Shown here: one piece after another, positions 1-4,857 of the stretch
Position numbering within the stretch: position 1 is the first letter of the stretch
How the letters are laid out: each line of letters opens with the position of its first letter
Assembly: GCA_946628865.1 (NCBI GenBank)
Contig: CAMOXE010000055.1
Location: 1 to 5,687, forward strand
Length of the DNA: 5,687 nucleotides
Source of the DNA: an uncultured Clostridia bacterium
GTDB lineage: Bacteria; Bacillota; Clostridia; Christensenellales; Borkfalkiaceae
Direction: 5' to 3'
Notes under the pieces: model-generated
What the model was told of the DNA's origin: nothing
The model's database searches: none
Seen by the model: only the letters and a program-made list of their open reading frames with translations
Position numbers and translations under genes: made by a program

Positions 1-124
1 CCAACTGCTCTTGTGAAAGATATGCTGTATATAGTGGAACTAATAAAAAAAGAACAATTCTAGACCCTATTTTACTTAATGCAAATACAAGAGAATTGTC
101 GGCCAAATTCTTATATTTATTCAT
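1..124 (-). CDS. Polysaccharide (O-antigen/teichoic-type) flippase, N-terminal fragment
   Basis: The first 41 residues of a multi-pass lipid-linked polysaccharide exporter of the Wzx/RfbX family (MVF superfamily); the rest lies beyond the window edge. The start MNKYKNLADNSLVFAL, then a glycine-serine pair (residues 20-21), a hydrophobic helix ending in VPLYT (29-33) and YLSQEQ, is the usual beginning of these proteins: a short basic leader, the first membrane helix and the P-L-Y-T turn. In the family the protein moves undecaprenyl-linked sugar repeat units across the cytoplasmic membrane. The ATG is chosen because it gives this family N-terminus and lies 2 nt after the stop of an upstream frame, as in a tight operon. 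The Shine-Dalgarno is weak (AAGAGA). The DNA is AT-rich (36 G/C in 120) with AGA and TTA codons, unlike the genes to its right, which suggests a separate origin. The family assignment is firm; the sugar substrate cannot be told. Confidence 0.82.
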   Translation of the reverse strand, partial: MNKYKNLADNSLVFALSKIGSRIVLFLLVPLYTAYLSQEQL

Positions 125-126
125 AT

Positions 127-216
127 TTATTCTCTTTTCGAGCCGCTTACAATAGGAGACTTCCGATTTCCAAAAACAACGACAATACGCCTACGACCAT
201 ATGATAGAATGACAAT
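127..216 (-). pseudogene. C-terminal tail of an unidentified gene upstream of the flippase
   Basis: An open frame of about 29 codons ends in TAA two bases before the flippase ATG. It reads about VIVILSYGRRRIVVVF followed by GNRKSPIVSGSKRE: a hydrophobic run, then a basic tail. The tight stop-start spacing is what one expects of the preceding gene in a polysaccharide operon. Upstream of roughly position 217 the frame overlaps sequence that still codes for TsaE in another frame, so the 5' part of this gene is missing and the right boundary given is approximate. The product is not recognised. It could also be chance open frame in a non-coding junction, since 29 codons is short. Confidence 0.35.
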
Positions 217-442
217 AACAATCGTAATGATATAATTTGCCGTCGTAATCGTTCATGTACGCATAAGTCGGACTTGTAATTTCCGCTTTTATCCCAAGTC
301 CCTTTGCGACGCCTTTTGCAAAAACGGTCTTGCCTGCACCCATTTCGCCGTTTAATAACACCACGTCGCCGCTTGAAAGCGTTTTAGCGTAATTTTCGGC
401 AAGTTTTAACGTTTCTTCACTCGATTTGGTAATTATTTCCAT
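191..442 (-). CDS. tsaE: TsaE (YjeE/YdiB family) tRNA t6A-synthesis ATPase, truncated
   Basis: TsaE is the small ATPase that works with TsaB and TsaD to make threonylcarbamoyl-adenosine at position 37 of ANN-decoding tRNAs. Residues 32-39, GEMGAGKT, are the Walker A loop; TSPTY (56-60) is the switch-like SPT segment; LYHYDCY (70-76) matches the family's YHxDxYR segment. After Tyr76 the family Arg and the whole second half (the conserved acidic ATPase residue and the EWPE-like strand) are absent, and an unrelated tail CHSIIWS precedes the stop. At 83 residues it is about half the usual length of near 150, so it is probably non-functional. The start lies 3 nt after the ribU stop with no Shine-Dalgarno, suggesting coupled translation. 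The usual downstream tsaB is not visible. The truncation may be real or an assembly join. Confidence 0.85.
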   Translation of the reverse strand: MEIITKSSEETLKLAENYAKTLSSGDVVLLNGEMGAGKTVFAKGVAKGLGIKAEITSPTYAYMNDYDGKLYHYDCYCHSIIWS

Positions 443-445
443 AGT

Positions 446-1069
446 TTAATGCAGATATTTTGAAAGAGGTTTATAAATAAAATAAGTAATGGCGGAAGTT
501 ATAAGGCACCTTAACAAATTGAACGGCACCACAGCCAAGAATAAATAATATGCGAAAAAGTTGTCTGAAGTAACGCCGGAGTAAAGTTTAGACACTGCTC
601 CGACTAAAATACTCATACCCAGCGCACCGTCGCCTTTTCCGTAAAAACCCGCGTAAAACGGAATAAGTATAAATCTGTTCGCTATGCACGCGGCAAAAGT
701 TGCCGCCAAAGCCCCGACTGTCATGCCGATAAGCGCGGACTTTTTACTCTTGTTGCGATTGTAGATTAAAGTCGCAGGGAAAACGAACGCGACGCCTACG
801 ATAAAATCCGCAAGTTCCCCGATTCCGAGCGAAGTGGTAAACGGCAATTTCAAGAGACATTTAACCGTTATTATGATAATAGAGGCGACGGGTCCCAACG
901 CAAAGCCTCCGAGCAGCGCGGGAAGATCCGAAATCTGAAGATCCAGCCACGACGGAAAAATCGGAAGCGAGGTCGGAATAAATTTCGGCAGAATATAAAG
1001 GACGTAGGAAATCGCCGTTAAAACACCCATTACGGCAACGCCGCGGGCTGAAAATAAATTCTTTTGCAT
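446..1069 (-). CDS. ribU: RibU-like riboflavin ECF transporter S component
   Basis: A 207-residue, five- or six-helix membrane protein of the ECF-transporter substrate-binding family. In the family RibU captures riboflavin (or FMN) and associates with the shared EcfT/EcfA/EcfA' energising module encoded elsewhere. The diagnostic stretch is residues 43-63: DLQISDLPALLGGFALGP then VAS, followed by a membrane helix, a lysine (K70), and GELADFIVG (84-92). NRFILIPFY (131-139) and a hydrophobic C-terminal helix ending in basic residues complete the fold. I start it at MQKNL (ATG at 1067-1069), 17 codons inside the longest frame, because GGTG stands 5 nt upstream and the extra 17 codons would lie in a strong hairpin. 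tsaE follows after 3 nt. No FMN riboswitch fits in the 99-nt gap upstream. Family assignment is good; riboflavin as substrate is inferred from the motif rather than shown. Confidence 0.85.
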   Translation of the reverse strand: MQKNLFSARGVAVMGVLTAISYVLYILPKFIPTSLPIFPSWLDLQISDLPALLGGFALGPVASIIIITVKCLLKLPFTTSLGIGELADFIVGVAFVFPATLIYNRNKSKKSALIGMTVGALAATFAACIANRFILIPFYAGFYGKGDGALGMSILVGAVSKLYSGVTSDNFFAYYLFLAVVPFNLLRCLITSAITYFIYKPLSKYLH

Positions 1070-1077
1070 ATGATCAC
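1067..1077 (-). promoter_or_regulatory. Ribosome binding site deciding the ribU start
   Basis: On the minus strand the sequence is GCGGTGATCATATG: a GGTG Shine-Dalgarno core about 5 nt before the ATG at 1067-1069. This supports starting ribU at MQKNL rather than at the upstream ATG at 1118-1120, which lies next to a hairpin arm and would add 17 residues not typical of RibU. Confidence 0.55.
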
Positions 1078-1089
1078 CGCAAATTAATA

Positions 1090-1117
1090 GGCAGGACGAG
1101 AATAAATCTCTCCTGCC
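1090..1117 (-). promoter_or_regulatory. Leader hairpin upstream of ribU
   Basis: Arms at 1111-1117 and 1090-1096 (GGCAGGA / TCCTGCC, 7 bp) continue after a single bulged base into GAG/CTC (3 bp) around a 7-nt AT loop. In the minus-strand transcript it lies between the candidate promoter and the ribU ribosome binding site. No U-run follows on that strand, so it is not a plain terminator. Its upstream arm contains an AGGAGAG Shine-Dalgarno-like sequence that is buried by pairing. It may stabilise the leader or influence ribU translation. It has none of the conserved FMN-riboswitch parts. Confidence 0.45.
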
Positions 1118-1154
1118 CATTATTTTACACTTTTTTTTAAATTCTGTAAAGTAT

Positions 1155-1183
1155 ATTATAATCGTATTCTATTTAATATCTAA
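1155..1183 (-). promoter_or_regulatory. Candidate sigma-A promoter for ribU-tsaE
   Basis: On the minus strand a perfect TATAAT (1155-1160) follows, after 17 bp, TTAGAT (1178-1183), a weak -35 matching TTGACA at three of six positions. Transcription would start near 1147-1149, giving an 80-nt leader that includes the hairpin. The -35 box overlaps the last codons of the upstream DeoC-like gene. The region is AT-rich, so a chance match is possible. Confidence 0.4.
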
Positions 1184-2104
1184 TTTTTCCTTTATTTCGT
1201 TTGCGATTTCAACTGCCTTTACCGAAGAAATTTTGTCGGCTATAGTTAAAAGTCTTACCGCGTCTTGGGCAGTAGCCGAATTTGCCGTGGCGGTTATCGT
1301 ATTTCCGTTTTTATAAGCCGAACGCAGGTTTTTCAGATTCATAAACTCATCCGCGTTTTGGGAAAAACCCGTAGACGGTCTGAAACTCTTTACTCCGCAG
1401 TCTAAAAGAATCTTTAACGCGCGTTCGGTCTCTTCAGTCGTAAGCGCGCCGCACTCAAGCACAGCCAAAACACCGATTTTGGACCTTTTTACGATTTTTT
1501 TGAAAGTCTTTCGGACGTTCTCGAACTCCCCGCGCTTTATAAACGAAACGCCTACGGGGACGAGCAAATTTTTCGCGCCGCGCCGCGCCGCTTTTAATGC
1601 GGATTTAACCGTCGAATACGGAATTTCCTCGCCGTACGGATAACTGATAGCGGCGATTACGTCCGCATTGCCGCCAAGCGCCTTTTTCGCCGTTACTATA
1701 TACTGCGGCAAAACGACTATTCCGCCGAATCCGTATTTAAGGCAGTTCTCCGCCGCTGACTTCACCTCTTCGTCGCCTCTTAAGCCCGTCGCGTCGAGGT
1801 CGAACTTTTTAAAGAGTTTAGCCGCCTTATACGCCTTGAATTCTCGCTCGATCTCGTCCTCGCTCTGTCCGAACACGGCGGATACGCACGACAAATTTTC
1901 GGTCGACGCGCGAAGCGGATACATGGGATCGGTTTCGGTCGTATCCGTTTCCTGTTTGAACTCTTCGACTTTTTCGGCGGTTTCGGTTTCCGCAGAATTT
2001 TCGTTTTCTGTGACCCCGTCTAAAACTTGTTCCTTCGGCTCGGAATTTATATCGACTTCTTCAGACTTAACGTCCGTATCGATATGAGTTTTTTCTTCAA
2101 TCAT
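1169..2104 (-). CDS. DeoC-like TIM-barrel protein with acidic N-terminal tail, catalytic residues missing
   Basis: A 311-residue protein in two parts. Residues 1 to about 60 are a Glu/Thr/Asp-rich low-complexity tail with no hydrophobic stretch. Residues from about 65 follow deoxyribose-phosphate aldolase (DeoC): YPYGEE (155-160) at the FPxG strand, RRGAKNLLVPV (174-184) at the GAxEIDxV strand, LECGALTTEE (216-225) at the ETxxLTxEE strand, and FRPSTGF (241-247) at the VKTSTGF strand. The Schiff-base lysine is replaced by Arg242, the second active-site lysine by about Thr271, and the catalytic Asp by a Leu near 181. The phosphate-binding GGIR reads ANSA (274-277). It therefore probably cannot do the aldolase reaction and may have a structural, binding or regulatory role. 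A start at Met61 would remove the tail; neither ATG has a clear Shine-Dalgarno. Fold assignment is fairly firm, function unknown. Confidence 0.75.
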   Translation of the reverse strand: MIEEKTHIDTDVKSEEVDINSEPKEQVLDGVTENENSAETETAEKVEEFKQETDTTETDPMYPLRASTENLSCVSAVFGQSEDEIEREFKAYKAAKLFKKFDLDATGLRGDEEVKSAAENCLKYGFGGIVVLPQYIVTAKKALGGNADVIAAISYPYGEEIPYSTVKSALKAARRGAKNLLVPVGVSFIKRGEFENVRKTFKKIVKRSKIGVLAVLECGALTTEETERALKILLDCGVKSFRPSTGFSQNADEFMNLKNLRSAYKNGNTITATANSATAQDAVRLLTIADKISSVKAVEIANEIKEKLDIK

Positions 2105-2215
2105 ATCGTTATTATTGCACTTTTACGCCATATTAAACGCGTTGGACAAAAGTTTCTTAATTTTTACTTTTTTCAACATTTTTTAATATATAAAGCGTGT
2201 TAAAATGATAGCGAA
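2105..2215. promoter_or_regulatory. Divergent AT-rich intergenic region
   Basis: These 111 bp separate the start codons of the DeoC-like gene (minus) and the small basic membrane protein (plus), so promoters for both should lie here. On the plus strand TAAAAT (2201-2206) resembles a -10 box, but no convincing -35 stands 16-18 bp upstream. If used, transcription would begin only a few bases before the ATG at 2216. On the minus strand TTGTCC (2144-2149) is a four-of-six -35 match but lacks a good -10 at the right distance. Neither start codon has a clear Shine-Dalgarno. Confidence 0.3.
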
Positions 2216-2467
2216 ATGAATAAATTTCTTCTCGGCGCGTTTTACGTTTTATTGATTTTGGTTTTTTCGTTCGTCGTAGCCGCAGTCTACGCTTATTTAA
2301 AGGCTAAACTGCCCGAAAAAAGCGAAAACGAAAAAGACGACGGAAAGCCTAAAATATATTACGTTACGCGCCAACCGAAAAAACGTAAAAAGCGCAGAAA
2401 ACCGTCGAAAAAGACGGAAATCGCGCTGACGAGCATCGCGGTCGACGCGGAAAGAATAGACGATTGA
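2216..2467 (+). CDS. Small single-pass membrane protein with Lys/Arg-rich cytoplasmic tail
   Basis: An 83-residue protein not recognised as a named family. Residues 4-28 form one strong hydrophobic helix (LLGAFYVLLILVFSFVVAAV and following) with no signal-peptidase or lipobox motif. An acidic stretch (34-42, EKSENEKDD) comes next, then a dense basic block (54-66, PKKRKKRRKPSKK) and an acidic end (AERIDD). By the positive-inside rule the basic tail should be cytoplasmic, where it could touch RNA, DNA or acidic lipids; that is inference. It is likely real because its last 22 nt are preserved as a copy in the neighbouring repeat, its codon use matches the flanking genes, and no other gene fills the space. 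The ATG has no clear Shine-Dalgarno. Its 3' end lies inside repeat unit 1, facing rsfS. Confidence 0.65.
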   Translation: MNKFLLGAFYVLLILVFSFVVAAVYAYLKAKLPEKSENEKDDGKPKIYYVTRQPKKRKKRRKPSKKTEIALTSIAVDAERIDD

Positions 2468-2590
2468 GTTTTAAAACGCAAAAGCCCGAAAAATTTTTTG
2501 ATTAAACCTTTTCGCTATTACGTTTGGCTCCAAAGCCTTTCCAAGTGGTAAAACAATCGCGTTTCATCGTTGAAAACGCGTAGTATCACG
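2447..2590. repeat. Tandem direct repeat, unit 1 (144 bp)
   Basis: Starts GCGGAAAGAATAGACGATTGA and ends GTAGTATCACG, followed directly by unit 2. It contains the true 3' end of the small membrane-protein gene (to 2467) and, on the minus strand at 2518-2590, a ghost of the last codons of rsfS including its TAA. It differs from unit 2 by about five substitutions, plus small length changes in the AT-rich spacer. In the rsfS ghost, two of three changes are silent and one turns a His codon into Arg. Confidence 0.9.
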
Positions 2591-2735
2591 GCGGAAAGAA
2601 TAGACGATTGAGTTTTAAAGCGCAAAAGCCCAAAATATTTTTTTTGATTGACCTTTTCGCTATTACGTTTGGCTCCAGAGCCTTTCCAAGTGGTAAAACA
2701 ATCGCGTTTCGTCGTTGAAAACGTGTAGTATCACG
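2591..2735. repeat. Tandem direct repeat, unit 2 (145 bp)
   Basis: Second copy, directly abutting unit 1. It begins with the same GCGGAAAGAATAGACGATTGA, now a ghost of the small membrane-protein gene end (2591-2611), and runs into the real rsfS 3' end (2663-2735, the last 23 codons and stop). The unit thus spans the whole convergent 3'-3' junction of two genes, which fits a single segmental tandem duplication rather than an insertion element. The units share no inverted ends or transposase. Confidence 0.9.
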
Positions 2736-2986
2736 TCGCCGAAATCGACAACCGCCCATCTGGCGTCCTCCATGCCCTCTTTGCGTCTTACCTCGCCGCC
2801 GGCTTTTTCAACAGCCTCTATGGCGTAATCCGCAAGCGCCTTTACTGCCCTCGAAGTCTTGCCGCTCGCAATTACGAAATAATCGGCGATTATGGTCTTG
2901 TCTTTTACGTCGATTTTAATTATATCGTATGCCTTTTTATCTTCTAACGTTTTGCAGATAAGGTCTGCGGTTTCATTTGAATTCAT
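2663..2986 (-). CDS. rsfS: Ribosomal silencing factor RsfS (Iojap/YbeB family)
   Basis: RsfS binds protein L14 (uL14) on the large ribosomal subunit and blocks joining of the 30S subunit, lowering translation in poor conditions. The 107-residue length is normal. Family landmarks are IIADYFVIASGKTSRAVKAL (32-51), KEGMEDARWAVVDFGDVILH (69-88) and the C-terminal HVF...FYHLERLW (88-104). The ATG follows nadD/yqeK by 12 nt with a strong Shine-Dalgarno, AAGGAGAG, whose first bases overlap the upstream TAA, so the two are surely co-transcribed. The last 23 codons lie in repeat unit 2 and are copied downstream as a ghost in unit 1. No GC-rich terminator hairpin is seen after the gene. Confidence 0.95.
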   Translation of the reverse strand: MNSNETADLICKTLEDKKAYDIIKIDVKDKTIIADYFVIASGKTSRAVKALADYAIEAVEKAGGEVRRKEGMEDARWAVVDFGDVILHVFNDETRLFYHLERLWSQT

Positions 2987-2992
2987 AGAATA

Positions 2993-3000
2993 CTCTCCTT
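2993..3000 (-). promoter_or_regulatory. Strong rsfS ribosome binding site overlapping the nadD-yqeK stop
   Basis: Minus-strand AAGGAGAG stands about 8 nt (from GGAG) before the rsfS ATG and shares its AA with the TAA of the upstream gene, tying the two cistrons together. Confidence 0.75.
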
Positions 3001-4126
3001 ATTCCCGAATAGAATAACTTTTTATCGCGTTCAAGGTTTCGTAAAATATCGGTTTACCCTCGCGCGTCAAATGCTCTACGGTAAATTCGAGGCAGGCTTT
3101 AAAGCCTTCGTCGAAATTCTCGTAAACTTTCGCCCTCAGCGTTTCAACGCCTTGGAAATTTCTTCCGCGTTCTATCATATCCGCAACGTATATGATTTTA
3201 GCAAGCAGGCACATCCCCGCTTTAGCCGTGGTATGATATGTTATCGCCTCTATGATATCCCCGTCCGTTACACCTAACGCCTTTTCGGCGATATATCCGC
3301 CGAGATACTGATGGACAACGCTTTCCGGCACGCCGTCGGGCATCGAAAAATCTTTATAATTTCTGTAATCGAGATACTTTGCCGCGTCGTGCAGACAAGC
3401 CGCCGTTACGGCTTTGGATATATCGACTTTAAGGTTTTTGGCAAGGTTTATCGCCTCTAAAATTACGCCTTTAGTGTGTATTCTGCGCTTTTCGGGCAGA
3501 TTTTTAACGACGAAACCGAAATATTCATCAGGTTCATACAGAGAATTTTCTCTGATATAACTCAAAACGCCGTCAGGAATATTATCGGGCGAAAGGGCGA
3601 GCATAAGCGATATCTTGCACTCGGTACTCGAAACGTCTTGTCCGACGTAGTCTATTACGTCAGCCTTTTTGCCGAATTGTCGTTCAAAATCAAAAAGCGT
3701 CTTTTCCGCGCTCTCGTCGCCCGACCTTTGTATAAGCGCTATCCGACAATTTTCGAGAATTTCGTTCGGATTTTTCCATTCGGAAAAAGTTCTAAGCATA
3801 TCAGTTCCCATTGCGAAAACGATATCGGCGTCGGGATTATCCTGTCTCAATTTTTTAAGAGTTATATACGAATAACTCTTTCCGCCGTTTTTTATCTCGA
3901 AATCCGAAACTTCAACGTTTTCAATACCCGAAAAGGCTATTTTGCACATTTTCAGTCTGTCCGCGCCTTTCGCGGCGAAAATCGACGATTTATGCGGCGG
4001 AATCGCCGTGGGCATGACGATCAATCTGTCCGGTCGGTAACGCTTAGCCGCGGCTGCGGCAATATTAACGTGTTCGGTATGCGGCGGATCGAACGTTCCG
4101 CCGAAAAAAACTATTTTCTCAGGCAT
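2999..4126 (-). CDS. nadD: Fused nicotinate-nucleotide adenylyltransferase (NadD) and YqeK HD-domain phosphohydrolase
   Basis: A 375-residue two-domain protein. Residues 1 to about 195 are NadD, which joins ATP and nicotinate mononucleotide to make deamido-NAD: GGTFDPPHTEH (9-19) is the nucleotidyltransferase motif, MGTD (106-109) and SEW (115-117) follow, and VSSTECK (165-171) is the second ATP-binding motif. Residues about 200-375 are YqeK, an HD hydrolase that in Bacillus and others cleaves Ap4A symmetrically to ADP. Its ligands are visible: His217, His246-Asp247, His272, His298 and Asp316. In many Firmicutes nadD and yqeK are adjacent separate genes; here they are one frame without internal stop. 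Two motif changes stand out: HxGH reads HTEH (Glu18), and the last Arg of SSTxxR is Lys171. The start is fixed because GGTFDP begins at residue 9, yet no Shine-Dalgarno precedes it and only 8 bp separate it from a divergent start codon. Confidence 0.93.
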   Translation of the reverse strand: MPEKIVFFGGTFDPPHTEHVNIAAAAAKRYRPDRLIVMPTAIPPHKSSIFAAKGADRLKMCKIAFSGIENVEVSDFEIKNGGKSYSYITLKKLRQDNPDADIVFAMGTDMLRTFSEWKNPNEILENCRIALIQRSGDESAEKTLFDFERQFGKKADVIDYVGQDVSSTECKISLMLALSPDNIPDGVLSYIRENSLYEPDEYFGFVVKNLPEKRRIHTKGVILEAINLAKNLKVDISKAVTAACLHDAAKYLDYRNYKDFSMPDGVPESVVHQYLGGYIAEKALGVTDGDIIEAITYHTTAKAGMCLLAKIIYVADMIERGRNFQGVETLRAKVYENFDEGFKACLEFTVEHLTREGKPIFYETLNAIKSYSIRE

Positions 4127-4137
4127 TTTTAAAAATG
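4124..4137. repeat. 14-bp perfect palindrome holding two divergent start codons
   Basis: CATTTTTAAAAATG is its own reverse complement. Its left end is the nadD-yqeK ATG on the minus strand and its right end is the ATG of the membrane-protein gene on the plus strand, with TTTTAAAA between. There is no room for a promoter or Shine-Dalgarno for either gene in the gap. It may be incidental to two ATGs flanking an AT-rich gap, or a recognition site. Confidence 0.7.
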
Positions 4138-4857
4138 AATAAAACTCTTTTATCTTATATTTCGGACGGGATTGCCGTCGCGGTAATATGTTTTACGCTG
4201 TCTTTCGCGCTCTCGAACTACTTTCTCGGAAGAGGCGCGCAGAACTTTATAATAGCGGTATCTCTTACCGTCGCCGTTTCTTCCGCTTATATTCTCGTTT
4301 CAAAAACCCGAAGAAAACGGTTTTCGGTAAAAAGAGCCGACGAAAAATCATACGAGTCGCTCGTAAATTCGCTTAGGCTTATGAGCGAAACTGAGGCGGA
4401 TAAGTTTATTCTGAGCCTCGGTTTAGGGTCAGCCGAACATAAAAAGGTCTGTAAGTTTTCATTTAAAGCGGTAGATAAGGACGATTTATTATTCGCCTTG
4501 AAAACTACCCAGTCGGCAAAAATCGACTTTTTCGGCGTCGATTTCGACGTCGACGCCATCGCGTTTTCCGAAACGATAAAAGACAAAATCGAAGTGTTTA
4601 GCGGCAAGCAAATTTTCGACGCCGCGAAAAACAGCGGAAAACTGCCGAAAGAAAACCGCGCTTGCGATTTGAAAAGTCAAAAACTCAAAACCTTGATAAA
4701 AGCCTCTTTTCAAAAAGGACGCGCAGGTAAAATCGCGCTATACGGCGCGGCAATGCTCATTTTGAGCAGATTCGTATTCTACCCGATATGGTATATCGTC
4801 TGCGGGTCGGCGTTTTTGATTTACGCGCTCGCGATAAAGTTTTTCGCCAAAGATTAA
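4135..4857 (+). CDS. Unrecognised four-segment membrane protein with central soluble domain
   Basis: A 240-residue protein of unknown family. Hydrophobic segments lie at about 11-31 and 37-56, then a charged region (58-198), then about 199-212 and 214-236 with a short basic end. Arg/Lys-rich residues 58-67 after the second helix suggest the central domain is cytoplasmic. That domain alternates strands and helices (KIDFFGVDFDVDAIAFS at 129-145, KIEVFSGKQIFDAAKNSGKLP at 151-171); the latter loosely recalls the last strand-helix of Mrr-like restriction-endonuclease folds, but no catalytic motif can be shown. It is the only plus-strand gene within the obg-yhbY-nadD-rsfS block: its start is 8 bp from that of nadD and its stop codon overlaps the yhbY stop. 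Codon use matches the neighbours, so it is a resident gene rather than a recent arrival. The Shine-Dalgarno is poor (AGG 11 nt upstream), and no in-frame start is available nearby. Confidence 0.75.
   Translation: MNKTLLSYISDGIAVAVICFTLSFALSNYFLGRGAQNFIIAVSLTVAVSSAYILVSKTRRKRFSVKRADEKSYESLVNSLRLMSETEADKFILSLGLGSAEHKKVCKFSFKAVDKDDLLFALKTTQSAKIDFFGVDFDVDAIAFSETIKDKIEVFSGKQIFDAAKNSGKLPKENRACDLKSQKLKTLIKASFQKGRAGKIALYGAAMLILSRFVFYPIWYIVCGSAFLIYALAIKFFAKD
4854..4857. other. Shared convergent stop codons (TTAA)
   Basis: The four bases TTAA give TAA on both strands: the plus-strand membrane-protein gene ends at 4857 and yhbY ends at 4854. The genes overlap tail to tail by 4 bp and no terminator hairpin can lie between them, so each transcript must run antisense into the other gene. 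Confidence 0.85.

Noticed and set aside
191..442. Simple frameshift as the cause of the short TsaE
   Set aside because: I read all three minus-strand frames through 130-215. None resumes TsaE features such as the EWPE-like strand, and the next recognisable gene is a flippase, so a junction fits better than a one-base shift.
1070..1120. Longer ribU beginning at the ATG at 1118-1120 (17 extra residues)
   Set aside because: The extra codons lie in a strong hairpin, the added residues are unlike RibU starts, and a GGTG ribosome site stands just before the MQKNL ATG.
1090..1150. Plus-strand terminator formed by the ribU leader hairpin and the T8 run at 1131-1138
   Set aside because: The T-run starts about 13 nt after the stem rather than directly, and no plus-strand gene ends there.
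1124..1150. TTTACA...TGTAAA inverted repeat near the presumed ribU transcription start
   Set aside because: Six-bp arms with a 15-nt spacer in AT-rich DNA are expected by chance; it could be an operator but has no further support.
1668..2087. 139-codon plus-strand open frame opposite the DeoC-like gene
   Set aside because: It is Ser/Val-rich because it reads the acidic tail of the real gene backwards. It has no start signal or motif.
2558..2580. Hairpin CGCGTTT/AAACGCG in repeat unit 1 as a terminator
   Set aside because: No T-run follows on either strand, and the same stem, with one wobble pair, is part of the rsfS coding sequence in unit 2.
3476..4132. 218-codon plus-strand open frame opposite nadD-yqeK
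   Set aside because: It is a shadow of a protein with complete NadD and HD motifs on the other strand. Its own translation shows no family motif and has low-complexity basic composition.
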